Assembly: GCF_900094555.1 (NCBI RefSeq)
Contig: NZ_FMAC01000006.1
Coordinates: 124,001 to 188,000 of the forward strand
Reading direction: 5' to 3'
Source: Martinezella hainanensis
Lineage (GTDB): Bacteria > Pseudomonadota > Alphaproteobacteria > Rhizobiales > Rhizobiaceae
Length of the DNA stretch: 64,000 nucleotides
Shown here: positions 23,531 to 32,580 of the stretch, piece by piece
Layout of the letters: the number at the start of each line of letters is the position of its first letter
Numbering within the stretch: position 1 is the first letter of the stretch
The notes under the pieces: generated by a model
What the model was told of the DNA's origin: nothing
Databases searched by the model: none
Seen by the model: only the letters and a program-made list of their open reading frames with translations
Program-made: the position numbers and the translations under genes

Positions 23531-26500
23531 TCATTCGGCTGCCTCGAGACTGCGACCGTCTGCTTCGGCGAAGCGATCCTCGGAGGACGCGATCGGCAGC
23601 CGCCATCCCTTGATGAGACCGTAGACGGCCGGAATGACGATCAACGTCAGCAGCGTCGACGACACCATGCCGCCGATCATCGGCACGGCGATGCGCTGCA
23701 TGATCTCCGAACCGGTGCCCGTACGCCAAAGGATCGGTACAAGACCGGCCATGATTGCGACGACCGTCATCATCTTCGGCCGGACGCGTTCGACCGCGCC
23801 GACCATGATGGCCCTGTTGAGATCCGATTTCGAAAAGGAACGCCCTTCCCTTGCGCAGGTGTCGCGCTGCTCCTTCATGGCGTGGTCGAGGTAGATCAGC
23901 ATGATCACCCCGGTCTCTGCCGCCACACCCGCAAGCGCGATGAAGCCGACGGCAACAGCCACCGAGGCGTTGAAGCCCATCCACCACATCAGCCAGATGC
24001 CGCCGACAAGCGCGAATGGCAGCGACAGCATGACGATCATGGTCTCGGTCAACGCCTTGAAATTCAGGTAGAGCAGCAGGAAGATCAGCGCCAGCGTCAG
24101 CGGCACGACGATCGCCAGTCGTGCTTCGGCGCGTTGGAGATATTCGAACTGACCGCTCCAGGCGACGGAGTAGCCTGGCGGCATCTGCACCGATTTCGCC
24201 ACCGTCCGCTGCGCCTCTGCGACGTAGCCGCCGAGATCACGCCCGGCAATGTCGACATAGACATAGACGGCGAGCTGGCCGTTTTCAGTCCGGATCGTCG
24301 TTGCCCCACGCGTGAGCTTCACGTCCGCAACTTCTCCGAGAGGAACGGTGCCGCCGCCCGGCAGGGAGATCTGAACGTCCCTTGCGATTGCCTGCGGGTC
24401 GCTTCTGAGCGCTCTTGGGTAGCGCACCGCCACACCATAGCGCTCACGACCCTCGACGGTCGACGTCACGACCTCGGAACCTAGTGCCATGCCGATGACA
24501 CTCTGCACGTCGTTTATGGTCAGGCCATAGCGGCCAAGAGCAGTCCGGTTGGGAACGATGTCGAGATAGTAACCTCCGATCACCCGCTCGGCATATGCGC
24601 TCGATGTCCCTGGGATACCCTTCAGCACACCCTCGATCTGGCGCGCGATTCTTTCCATCTCGGCGAGATCGGTGCCGTAGACCTTGACGCCGACGGGTGT
24701 GCGGATGCCGGTCGAGAGCATGTCGATGCGCCCGCGGATCGGCATGGTCCAGGCATTGGAAACGCCTGGGAATTGCAAAGCAGCGTCCATCTCCTGTTTC
24801 AGGCTATCGATGGTCACGCCTGGTCGCCATTCCGATTTTGGCTTCAGCGTGATGATCGTCTCGAACATCTCCGTCGGTGCGGGATCGGTTGCCGTCAAGG
24901 CTCGGCCCGCCTTGCCGAAGACAGTCTGCACCTCCGGGAAGGACTTGATGATCCGATCCTGGGTCTGCATCAGTTCACCCGCCTTGGTGACCGAAATGCC
25001 GGGCAAGGTGGTCGGCATATACATCAGCGTGCCCTCGTCGAGATTGGGCATGAATTCGCTGCCGATATGCTGGGCTGGCCAGGCCGTCGCAGCAAGGATT
25101 GCGAGCGCCGCCACGATGGTCAGGGTTTTCACCTTGAGGACACCGGAAATGACCGGTCGATAGATCCAGATTAGAAGCCGGTTCACCGGATTCTTCTGCT
25201 CGGGCACGATGTGTCCCCGGACGAAGAGCACCATCAGCGCCGGCACCAAAGTCACCGAAAGCAGCGCGGCGGCGGCCATCGAGAAGGTCTTGGTGAAGGC
25301 GAGCGGACCGAAGAGACGGCCTTCCTGCGATTCCAGAGTGAAGATGGGCAGGAACGACACGGTGATGATCAACAAGCTGAAAAACAACGCCGGTCCGACT
25401 TCGCTTGCGGCCTCGACCAGGATCTCCACCCGCGGTTTGTCGGGCGGTGCCCGCTCCAGATGCTTGTGGGCATTCTCGATCATGACGATGGCCGCGTCGA
25501 TCATCGCGCCGATGGCGATCGCGATACCGCCAAGGCTCATGATGTTGGCGCCCAGTCCCAACAGCCGCATAGCGATGAAGGCAATCAGGATGCCGACGGG
25601 CAGCATGATGATGGCGACCAGCGCACTACGGACATGCAGAAGGAAGGCGATCGTCACCAAGGCGACGACGATGGATTCCTCCACCAACGTGCCCTTGAGC
25701 GTTTCGATGGCGGCCTCGATCAGCGTCGAACGATCGTAGACAGGCACGATGTCGGTACCCGGCGGCAGGCTGCCTTTGATCTGATCCATGCTCTTCTTGG
25801 CATTGTCGATGACGGTCAGCGCGTTCGCGCCGAAGCGCTGCAACACGATGCCGCCGGCCACCTCACCCTCGCCGTTGAGCTCGGTGATGCCACGCCGTTC
25901 GTCTGGGACCAGCTCGACCCTGGCCACATCGCCAAGGCGCAATGGAACGCCATTCTGGCTTTTCAGAACGATGTTCTCGATATCCGGAATCCCCTTCAGG
26001 TAGCCACGACCGCGCACCATGAACTCGAATTCGGATAGTTCGATCGTCCGGCCGCCAACGTCCGTATTGCTGGCCCGGACAGCATTGGCGACATCGTTGA
26101 GCGACACGCCTTGCGCCTTGAGACGGGAAGGATCGACCACGATGGAATATTGTTTGACAAAGCCGCCGACGCTGGCGACCTCGGCCACGCCTTCGGACTT
26201 CGACACGCCGAACCGCACGACCCAGTCCTGCAGCGATCGCAGTTCGGCAAGCGACAGCTCCTTGGCGACGAGAGCATATTCGTAGACCCAGCCGACACCC
26301 GTCGCATCCGGCCCAAGCGTGGGTGTGACGCCCTGCGGCAGGCGGCTTGAGGCGGCGTTCAGATATTCGAGCACGCGGCTGCGCGCCCAGTAAGGATCGG
26401 TGCCATCGTCGAAGATGACATAGACGAAGGAAACACCGAAGAAGGAGAAGCCGCGTACGACCTTCGACTTCGGCACCGTCAGCATCGACGTGGTCAGCGG

Positions 26501-26701
26501 ATAGGTGACCTGGTCTTCGACCACCTGCGGGGCCTGTCCGGGATATTCGGTGTAGACGATCACCTGCACGTCGGAAAGATCGGGAATGGCATCCAGCGGC
26601 AGCGATCGCAGCGCATAGATGCCGCCGGCCACTGCGAGCGCCGCTCCGACCAGGATGAGGACGAGATTATGGGCGGACCACGAGATGACGCGTGCGATCA
26701 T
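23531..26701 (-). CDS. cusA: Heavy-metal RND efflux pump, inner-membrane subunit (CusA type)
   Basis: A 1056-residue HME-RND transporter with 12 transmembrane helices and two large periplasmic loops. The first helix is followed by LPLDAIPDLSDVQVIVYTEYPGQAP, typical of CusA/CzcA. GAMIDAAIVMIENAHKHLE in TM4 marks the monovalent-metal branch. The three methionines that bind Cu(I)/Ag(I) in E. coli CusA have counterparts in LMYMPTTLPG, APTEMFET and GRIDMLSTG. It uses proton motive force to expel Cu+/Ag+ through a tripartite complex. Its start overlaps the cusB stop by 4 bp. No CusC-type outer-membrane channel is encoded nearby, so a channel elsewhere must be used. Confidence 0.93.
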   Translation of the reverse strand: MIARVISWSAHNLVLILVGAALAVAGGIYALRSLPLDAIPDLSDVQVIVYTEYPGQAPQVVEDQVTYPLTTSMLTVPKSKVVRGFSFFGVSFVYVIFDDGTDPYWARSRVLEYLNAASSRLPQGVTPTLGPDATGVGWVYEYALVAKELSLAELRSLQDWVVRFGVSKSEGVAEVASVGGFVKQYSIVVDPSRLKAQGVSLNDVANAVRASNTDVGGRTIELSEFEFMVRGRGYLKGIPDIENIVLKSQNGVPLRLGDVARVELVPDERRGITELNGEGEVAGGIVLQRFGANALTVIDNAKKSMDQIKGSLPPGTDIVPVYDRSTLIEAAIETLKGTLVEESIVVALVTIAFLLHVRSALVAIIMLPVGILIAFIAMRLLGLGANIMSLGGIAIAIGAMIDAAIVMIENAHKHLERAPPDKPRVEILVEAASEVGPALFFSLLIITVSFLPIFTLESQEGRLFGPLAFTKTFSMAAAALLSVTLVPALMVLFVRGHIVPEQKNPVNRLLIWIYRPVISGVLKVKTLTIVAALAILAATAWPAQHIGSEFMPNLDEGTLMYMPTTLPGISVTKAGELMQTQDRIIKSFPEVQTVFGKAGRALTATDPAPTEMFETIITLKPKSEWRPGVTIDSLKQEMDAALQFPGVSNAWTMPIRGRIDMLSTGIRTPVGVKVYGTDLAEMERIARQIEGVLKGIPGTSSAYAERVIGGYYLDIVPNRTALGRYGLTINDVQSVIGMALGSEVVTSTVEGRERYGVAVRYPRALRSDPQAIARDVQISLPGGGTVPLGEVADVKLTRGATTIRTENGQLAVYVYVDIAGRDLGGYVAEAQRTVAKSVQMPPGYSVAWSGQFEYLQRAEARLAIVVPLTLALIFLLLYLNFKALTETMIVMLSLPFALVGGIWLMWWMGFNASVAVAVGFIALAGVAAETGVIMLIYLDHAMKEQRDTCAREGRSFSKSDLNRAIMVGAVERVRPKMMTVVAIMAGLVPILWRTGTGSEIMQRIAVPMIGGMVSSTLLTLIVIPAVYGLIKGWRLPIASSEDRFAEADGRSLEAAE

Positions 26702-28182
26702 GGCTTGGCCTCCTCAGTCATGGCGCTGAGCGCCGAGTTGAGATTGCTTTCGGCATCGAGCAGGAAGTTGGCGGAGACGACGACCGTGTCGCCGGCCGCG
26801 ATGCCGCGGCGAATTTCGGTCCTATCGTCACCGCGCACGCCAAGCTTGACGTCCTTCGGCTCGAACCGACCCTCTCCCTTGTCCAAGAAGACAACCTGAC
26901 GGTCACCCGTGTCGATAATCGCACCGTTGGGCACCGCGACCACCGGTTCTTGAACTCCGGCCTCGATCGCAACATCGGCATACGTGTTGGCAAGCAGGGT
27001 GCCGTCTGGATTGGGGAGTTCTATACGCACCTTGGTGGTTCGCGTCTGCGTCTCGACCTCGGGATAGACGAGATCGACTGTGCCTTTGAACACCATGCCA
27101 GGAAGACTGCGAATTTTGACCTCGGCTTGGGCGCCGACCCGCACGGAAGCGAGGTCGTACTCCGGAACATCGGCGATCACCCAGACATGGGAAATGTCGG
27201 CGACGCGGAACAGGATATCGCCCGGTTTTGCCATCATGCCTGTTGTCGCAACGCGCTCAAGGACAATGCCGTCGCGCGGCGATGTGTAGGTCATGCTCGT
27301 CGGCACCTGATGCGTTCGCGAAATCGTATCGATGACCTCCTGTGGCACGCCGAGATTCCTCAGCCTCAGTGCGGGTCCGGCATCCTCGCTGCCGCGGCTT
27401 GCAGCATATTCCGAAGCCGCAGTGGCGATGTCCTTCGAGTAGAATTGGAAGAGCTTCTCTCCCTTGAAGATGTGATCCCCCGTCGTGACGTTGGCGACAT
27501 CATCCAGGAAGGTGTCCGTTCGCATCGAGACGACGCTGACGCGGCGTTCATCAAGCGCCACCGTACCGGGGATCTGTATCCTGCGGCCGATACTTGCCAA
27601 CTCGGCAACGGCCGTCTTCACGCCGGTGCGCTGCAGCTTGCCGAGCGAAACCTTGACGGTGGAGGCATCCGCCTGCTCGCCCTCGTAGACGGGAATGTAG
27701 TCCATCCCCATCGAGTCCTTTTTGGGCGTTTTCGAGGTGTCGGGCAGGCCCATCGGGTTCCGATAGTAGAGGATGCGGCCTTTGCTGGTTTCTGCCCGAG
27801 TTCCGGCATCCGCTACCTTTATGGAGGTGGCGGACGTCTTGGGCTTGTCGTTTGCCACCTCTGCTACGCCCGGCTTGGCGACCGGATTTGCATTGAAGGA
27901 TAAATCTTCGCTCTCGCGGACGGCGAGGAAATCCCGGCCGTCCGGCGTTTTCTTCGGCTCTGCCGAATAGGCAGGGTGGCCATCCGGATCGCGATAATAG
28001 ATGATCGGCCCCGATCCGACCGCTGTTGTCGTCGCAGCAGCCGCGACGCTTTCAACGTCGACGGTCGAGCGAAACCATGCAAGGTCAGGCAGCGCGACAC
28101 CACGCTGCCCGGCCCAAAGGCCCCCTGCCCCCGCCGCCAGCATGGCGACGAGGGTGAGCCCGGTGCGACCGGCTTTTGTCAT
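26698..28182 (-). CDS. cusB: RND periplasmic adaptor (CusB type) with two metal-binding motifs
   Basis: A 494-residue membrane-fusion protein with an N-terminal membrane anchor. Residues 137-166 (ILYYRNPMGLPDTSKTPKKD) form the heavy-metal-binding YHYDPM-type domain. A degenerate copy occurs at 60-88 (IIYYRDPDGHPAYSAEPKKT), apparently a duplication in which the PMG methionine is lost. Lipoyl/barrel-sandwich segments follow (GRRIQIPGTVALDERRV, VYTSPRDGIVLERVATTG-like region), then the beta-barrel (VRVGAQAEVKIRSLPGMVF). It delivers metal to CusA. It overlaps both neighbours by 4 bp. Confidence 0.9.
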   Translation of the reverse strand: MTKAGRTGLTLVAMLAAGAGGLWAGQRGVALPDLAWFRSTVDVESVAAAATTTAVGSGPIIYYRDPDGHPAYSAEPKKTPDGRDFLAVRESEDLSFNANPVAKPGVAEVANDKPKTSATSIKVADAGTRAETSKGRILYYRNPMGLPDTSKTPKKDSMGMDYIPVYEGEQADASTVKVSLGKLQRTGVKTAVAELASIGRRIQIPGTVALDERRVSVVSMRTDTFLDDVANVTTGDHIFKGEKLFQFYSKDIATAASEYAASRGSEDAGPALRLRNLGVPQEVIDTISRTHQVPTSMTYTSPRDGIVLERVATTGMMAKPGDILFRVADISHVWVIADVPEYDLASVRVGAQAEVKIRSLPGMVFKGTVDLVYPEVETQTRTTKVRIELPNPDGTLLANTYADVAIEAGVQEPVVAVPNGAIIDTGDRQVVFLDKGEGRFEPKDVKLGVRGDDRTEIRRGIAAGDTVVVSANFLLDAESNLNSALSAMTEEAKP

Positions 28183-28586
28183 GGGACGGCCTTGAACTCG
28201 AGCTTGTTTTCAAGGCTGTCCGTCTCGCCCTGGAGCTTGGCGCCGAGCGACAGGCGCCAGCCGCCAGCCATCGGAATCTGCGCCTTGAACCGGTAGACGC
28301 CGGGCTCGACCGACGGCAGAGCCTCGATCGGCTCGGCCATCATCTCCATGCCGTCGGGCGCCATATCGACACGCTGCGCGAAGATCACCGCGTCGGGAAC
28401 GAGCTTGCCGGAGCGCTTGTCAACAAGGCGTACGGCAATCTCCGCCGCGCTGCCCGGCTTGATCTCGTTTTTGACAAGCTGGAACTCATAATCCTGGATT
28501 TGAGCCCAGGCTGGGGAGGACAGGCCTGTAAAGGTCAGGCCGATTAGCGCTGCGGTGGCCACAGTCTTCAAGGTGAAAAGCGTCAT
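28179..28586 (-). CDS. FixH/YtkA-like exported protein
   Basis: A 135-residue protein whose signal peptide ends SSPAWA. The mature domain is an immunoglobulin-like sandwich with VKNEIKPGSAAEIAVRLVD, VDMAPDGMEMM and MAGGWRLSLGAKLQGE, the YtkA/FixH pattern. Family members occur with copper-handling genes. The motif FAQRVDMAPDGMEMM is methionine-rich and could bind Cu(I), which is inference. Start ATG 28586 has GGGAAAA upstream; a longer start at 28607 is possible. The stop overlaps cusB by 4 bp. Confidence 0.75.
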   Translation of the reverse strand: MTLFTLKTVATAALIGLTFTGLSSPAWAQIQDYEFQLVKNEIKPGSAAEIAVRLVDKRSGKLVPDAVIFAQRVDMAPDGMEMMAEPIEALPSVEPGVYRFKAQIPMAGGWRLSLGAKLQGETDSLENKLEFKAVP

Positions 28587-28709
28587 TGTTGGTTTTCCCA
28601 AATTCATCGTTGTTTCGTGCAAATGCACGGGATGGCTATGGCGCAAAGCCACGCCTTCACCGCTCGGCTCGGCCGAACGGCTCTCAAAGTCCGAAAGGAC
28701 ACGATGAAT

Positions 28710-29090
28710 TCAGGTTCGCGGAGGTCGGTCCGGCGGCGCGCCGATCGTCGGATCCCGCATCCGATCCCGGTACGGATTGATATCGGTGCCACGATCAAGA
28801 CGAAACAGGGCAAACTCCCCGTGTACAAAGCCCGGAACGCATTTGGCCATGCAAATGGTCGCGAGCGGACAGGATTTCTGGCAGTCGGGAAGAGGCTGTT
28901 TCTGATCCGGGCAGCACGGCATCGCGTCGGGCATTGCCGCCATGTCCATCGACGGTGTCATCGCTTTGGACATCATAGCTTCAGCCGCCGAAGGCACAGC
29001 CATCGGAGCGGTCAGAAAGCCCAAGATCGCAAGGATCGAGAGCAGAGGGGCAATAAGGGACCAGAGTCTCATAGCCACAAGGCATGACAT
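28710..29090 (-). CDS. Cys/Met-rich exported protein of the Cus operon
   Basis: About 126 residues from ATG 29090, or 120 from ATG 29072, with neither having a clear ribosome site. A hydrophobic leader (LIAPLLSILAILGFLTAPMAV) is followed by a Met-rich stretch (EAMMSKAMTPSMDMAAMPDAMPCC) and a Cys cluster (CCPDQ, DCQKSCPLATICMAKC). This suggests periplasmic copper or silver binding. It is first in the series leading to the FixH-like, cusB and cusA genes, about 120 bp upstream. No named family is assigned. Confidence 0.65.
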   Translation of the reverse strand: MSCLVAMRLWSLIAPLLSILAILGFLTAPMAVPSAAEAMMSKAMTPSMDMAAMPDAMPCCPDQKQPLPDCQKSCPLATICMAKCVPGFVHGEFALFRLDRGTDINPYRDRMRDPTIGAPPDRPPRT

Positions 29091-29289
29091 ATTGTGCACC
29101 ACGGGGAAAGGCGGGCTATGTTCACGTTTTCGACAGATCGCGGCAACATCTCATTATTTCCGGCACGGCATCATGTGCGCCTTGATGGATCCGAACCGCG
29201 GCTTCCTCCAAATTTTTAGCTTCATTGGCGCATTTCCGCTCATATCCCTGGGTAGTTAGCGCTCGCCCCAAGTTTGGGACGCTCTGAAT

Positions 29290-29614
29290 AGCCCCAAGTT
29301 TCGTAGACACCCTTGGGTTAGATTTTCTGGTGCCTCTCGAACTCGACGGGCGACAGCGTCCCGTTCCTGACGTGTTTGCGTTTCAGGTTGTAGAACATCT
29401 CGATATGATCGAACACGTCTTCCCGTGCCCCATCGCGTGAACCGTAAACCCGGCGGCGTATCCGCTCTCGCTTCAGAAGGTTGAAGAAGCTCTCTGCGAC
29501 TGGGCTGTCATGGCAGTTTCCGCGTCGGCTCATGGAATGAGCCAGATTGTGATGCTTCAGGAACGATACCCAGCCCATGCTGGTGAACTGGGAGCCTTGG
29601 TCGGAGTGGATCAA
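29290..29614 (-). mobile_element. IS3-family transposase, C-terminal remnant with one terminal end
   Basis: The frame at 29318-29614 encodes LIHSDQGSQFTSMGWVSF, RRGNCHDSPVAESFFNLLK and FYNLKRKHVRNGTLSPVEFE, the C-terminal third of the IS3-type rve integrase with the second Asp (HSDQG) and the catalytic Glu (AESFF). The upstream part of orfB and all of orfA are missing. Downstream, GCCCCAAGTTTCGTAGACAC (about 29292-29311) resembles an IS3 terminal repeat. The sequence before 29614 is unrelated to transposase, so the break is there. Confidence 0.8.
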
Positions 29615-29664
29615 CACCTTACTAAATTCAAAGTGGTGGATATAACGCGCGTGGGACGGCCGGA

Positions 29665-29772
29665 TCAGAGCCAGAATGGAGCGGTAATCAGAAGTATACA
29701 GGCAAGCACCACAGCGATAACCGCCAAGGCGCTTTTCCATTCTGGCTCGATATGAGGAGCATCCCCATTCAT
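29665..29772 (-). CDS. Possible 35-aa membrane protein beside the IS remnant
   Basis: From ATG 29772 the product is MNGDAPHIEPEWKSALA followed by a hydrophobic helix (VIAVVLACILLITAPFW) and a stop. A GGGATGATAGAG stretch precedes the ATG. The acidic N-terminus and single helix look like a small membrane protein. It ends 50 bp before the IS3-derived sequence, so it may alternatively be the surviving front part of a longer gene cut by the IS. Confidence 0.35.
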   Translation of the reverse strand: MNGDAPHIEPEWKSALAVIAVVLACILLITAPFWL

Positions 29773-29826
29773 CTCTATCATCCCTTTACGTATCCAGACT
29801 GTAGCCATGAAACGGCGACACTTGCG

Positions 29827-30360
29827 CTAGCTGCCACCTGGTTGGACATCAAAGACTTTCAATTTTTCGAGCGCCTTCTGCAGAGCAGTGAGTTGTTCCG
29901 GCGTCCATTTCGGGCTGTTGTCGCCGGTGGCCTTCCCGCCTTTACCCGCCGGCTTGAGCAGAGAAAAACTTCCCTTGCTCAGATCGGCACTCGCTACGTT
30001 TTTAAACGTAACGGTGATAGTGTTCCCGCGATTGGCACTGGAACTTTGATCATGCTCAGCGCTTGCGCCGAATGTGCCGCCTGCGGCGCCAACCGGTATA
30101 TCCGCGACATTCAATTGAACCTTGCCGCTATCTGCCGCGGTGACGGCGATTGCAAACTGGACTTGTACCTCATCGACCATCATGCCGATCTTTTCTTTGC
30201 CGGCATATTTGTGCTGCAGCTTGTGAAGAGACGTCGCAACGTCATTGAGGGCAGTATCGAGCGAGATGTCACTTGGCTTTGCCACTTGCGCGGGCGTGAA
30301 ACTGGCGCAACTCGCCAATACTGGCGATATCAGCGTTAAAATAGAAAACGCTTTGCGCAT
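29827..30360 (-). CDS. Putative lipoprotein, trypco2-like
   Basis: A 177-residue protein from ATG 30360 (AGGGGAA upstream). The signal peptide ends in a lipobox (SPVLASC), so the cysteine is probably lipidated. The body has a helical segment (TALNDVATSLHKLQHKY) and a beta-rich domain (VDEVQVQFAIAVTAADSGKVQLNVADI, then NTITVTFKN). This order resembles the trypsin-co-occurring trypco2 domain, but I am not certain. The C-terminal part (WTPEQLTALQKALEKLKVF) is helical. It is monocistronic. Confidence 0.55.
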   Translation of the reverse strand: MRKAFSILTLISPVLASCASFTPAQVAKPSDISLDTALNDVATSLHKLQHKYAGKEKIGMMVDEVQVQFAIAVTAADSGKVQLNVADIPVGAAGGTFGASAEHDQSSSANRGNTITVTFKNVASADLSKGSFSLLKPAGKGGKATGDNSPKWTPEQLTALQKALEKLKVFDVQPGGS

Positions 30361-30724
30361 GACTGTTCCCCTGGTTGAGAAAACCATCATCGCTGCGCGA
30401 CGCATTTAGTCCATCGCCACAAAAGGCGGTGTTTCTACCACTCTAAGACAATAGATGTTTTCATATGGACCACGCGAAATTCTTCGACGCGGTCGACGCC
30501 GAAAACAAGAAGGCGATCGAGCTGACAGTTACCGAATTGAACATGTCGTCGCGTCCCTCGGCGGTAGGCTGGATACCGCGATCAGCGGACGCAACCGTTT
30601 TTAGATATATATTTCATTCGGTAGGATTCGAGGCGGCCTTTACCGTTTCGATCGTTTGTCTAACATCCAGTCAGCGAAATTTGCAGCTCGGATAGGCTTC
30701 CGCGACTCGCCTCACGAAACCGGG
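30361..30724. other. Intergenic, possible small broken frame
   Basis: A frame from 30465 begins MDHAKFFDAVDAENKKAIEL and, after a one-base shift near 30535, continues EHVVASLGGRLDTAISGRN. It may be a relic, but there is no ribosome site and no family match. Nothing else was recognised. Confidence 0.25.
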
Positions 30725-32134
30725 CTAGATACCGCCTTGGATTATCCGTAACAGGGCTCTGCAGCGGGCTGCAACAGACCGCTCGGTGACGTTGGTAATG
30801 CTGAGCAAGAGACCACTCTGCGGATTTGGCCCTTGGTACCAGGGCGAGATCGGCAGGGCACCAAAACCAGCAAGCTGCGCTCGTTCCGCGATGGCGACAT
30901 CATCGGTACCCGCCGGAAAAAATAGCCTGACGGAAAGCCCTCCTTCGAATTCGCACCTCACGGAAGGAGGGAGCTCTTCGCGCAATGTCGAAACTAAAAG
31001 CGTCTTTCTGGCAAGGTATAACGTCTTCATTCTTCGAAGGTGACGCAGATAGTGGCCACCCGCGATGAAGTACTGGAGCGCCTGTTGGGCGATCAGGGAT
31101 CCTGCCGGCGTCAGGTGTGCGACGAATTTGCTAAAGCGGCCTATCAGGTGTTCGGGCACGACGAGATATCCCATTCGCAGGCTGGGATTGATGGTCTTGC
31201 TGAAGCTGCCAACATGGAAGACACGGCCATCATGATCATCGCCCGCCAGCGCTGGTATCGCCCGGCCGGTCAGCTGCAGTTCCCCTGCATAGTCGTCTTC
31301 AATTATCCATGCGTCCGTCTGGCGTGCCCAGTTGAGAAGATCCATTCGCCTGTCTGGCGCCAACGGCATGCCCAGAGGCGATTGCTGGCCCGGCGTGACA
31401 ATCGCGAGCTTTGCTTCGCCGTTCATCATGTTCGGTGACACGCAAATGCCGAACGGATCGACAGGAACCGGTACCGGCGTGATGGCAAGTTCACGGAGCG
31501 CCTGGCGGGTTCGCGGGAAACCCGGGTCTTCAACGAACACCTTTTGTCCATGAAAGCCCATTGCGCTCAGGACGATGAATAAACCGCTGCTAAAGCCAGA
31601 ACTTATGAAGACCCGATCGGCGTGGCAGGAGAGCCCGCGCGCCAATGTCAGATAGCCTGCGATCTCCTGGCGGAGGGCGTAAAGGCCGCGCGGATCGGGC
31701 TGGATCATCGGGCGCGACAGATCGGCGGTCATCGCCTTGCGCCAAGCGTTGAACCAGGCCTTCAGCGGAAACTCGTCTTGCGCCGGAATCCCCCCCTGGA
31801 AATATTGGGGTCTCGCTCGGAAGTCGTAAAACATCCCCGGCTGCTGTGTATTCGTCTCGACCTGGTCAGTCTGGAGCGACGGAGGGGACGAGGTCACCCA
31901 CGTTCCGGTCGCACCGCGTGTAATGATGAGCTGTTCGTCCTTGAGGAGATCGTAGGCTCTCTTGACCGTTCCGCGCGATACGCCAAGCTGAGAAGCCAGA
32001 TCCTGCCAGGACGACAGTCGGGCGCCTGGAGCCAGCGAACCGCTGAGAATAGCCTCGCGCATGCCGCGATAGATCTGCTGCGTGATAGAAACGGTCGACC
32101 CACGGCTGATCGCCGGAGGGTAGCTCTCACTCAT
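30725..32134 (-). CDS. MocR/PdxR-type regulator (GntR HTH fused to aminotransferase domain)
   Basis: A 469-residue two-domain regulator. Residues 17-82 are a GntR winged helix (TQQIYRGMREAILSGSLAPGARL...LASQLGVSRGTVKRAYDLL). Residues about 105-465 are a fold-type I aminotransferase with IEDDYAGEL (the Asp that pairs with the PLP nitrogen) and HVGSFSKTINPSLRMGY, where Lys313 is the PLP lysine. Such proteins sense PLP or PLP adducts of amino compounds. ATG 32134 has AAAGG twelve bases upstream. Its target may be the divergent unit at 32221-33630, which is inferred from position. Confidence 0.9.
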   Translation of the reverse strand: MSESYPPAISRGSTVSITQQIYRGMREAILSGSLAPGARLSSWQDLASQLGVSRGTVKRAYDLLKDEQLIITRGATGTWVTSSPPSLQTDQVETNTQQPGMFYDFRARPQYFQGGIPAQDEFPLKAWFNAWRKAMTADLSRPMIQPDPRGLYALRQEIAGYLTLARGLSCHADRVFISSGFSSGLFIVLSAMGFHGQKVFVEDPGFPRTRQALRELAITPVPVPVDPFGICVSPNMMNGEAKLAIVTPGQQSPLGMPLAPDRRMDLLNWARQTDAWIIEDDYAGELQLTGRAIPALAGDDHDGRVFHVGSFSKTINPSLRMGYLVVPEHLIGRFSKFVAHLTPAGSLIAQQALQYFIAGGHYLRHLRRMKTLYLARKTLLVSTLREELPPSVRCEFEGGLSVRLFFPAGTDDVAIAERAQLAGFGALPISPWYQGPNPQSGLLLSITNVTERSVAARCRALLRIIQGGI

Positions 32135-32220
32135 CCGGTACAAAGCCTTTCAACATTCTTGGTTATATAAAAATAGCCGAACTTTTTTCATGCTGCCGCG
32201 CAACCTGAAAGGAGTTCACC

Positions 32221-32476
32221 ATGTTCACACGGCCCCCTTAATACCGCCGGCCTTTACCGTGTCAACGCGGATCACTCAAAGTCCGCCACGACAGGCTCCG
32301 GCATCAAGGCCTCCAAATCGGTGCATACCGCAGGTGCGCTCGCCTTCGGCGCCGACGATGTCTTTTTCGTTGGTGATATACAAGCTGGCGCCATTCACGT
32401 CTTCGCCCTGCAAGACACTGACTTCGACCTCCAGCGTGACGTCGAACTCGGAAACTTCCGCACACTACGCATCTAG
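32221..32476 (+). pseudogene. Truncated, frameshifted beta-propeller-type gene start
   Basis: An ATG with a very good ribosome site (AAAGGAG, six bases before) opens at 32221 but stops after eight codons. Shortening the run of five C at 32233-32237 by one base opens a frame to 32476 that reads NTAGLYRVNADHSKSATTG, then HTAGALAFGADDVFFVGDIQ and AGAIHVFALQDTD. This looks like the first blade of a beta-propeller protein. The frame ends at a TAG after about 84 codons, far short of a full propeller, so the gene is frameshifted and truncated. Confidence 0.5.
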
Positions 32477-32580
32477 TGCGAGGGAAGTTTAAAAAATCCA
32501 TTAATCTTAAGTACTTACCCAACAACCAGGAGAATTCCAATGCTACAGAAAGTATCACGTCGTTTTATTGAGGCGCTCTC

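Noticed and set aside
23531..26701. Drug-type (AcrB-like) RND pump
   Set aside because: The methionine triad and the CusB, FixH-like and Met/Cys-rich neighbours place it in the copper/silver group.
29122..29310. Minus-strand 62-codon frame between the Cus operon and the IS3 scar
   Set aside because: It overlaps the IS3 terminal sequence, lacks a ribosome site and has no recognisable motif.
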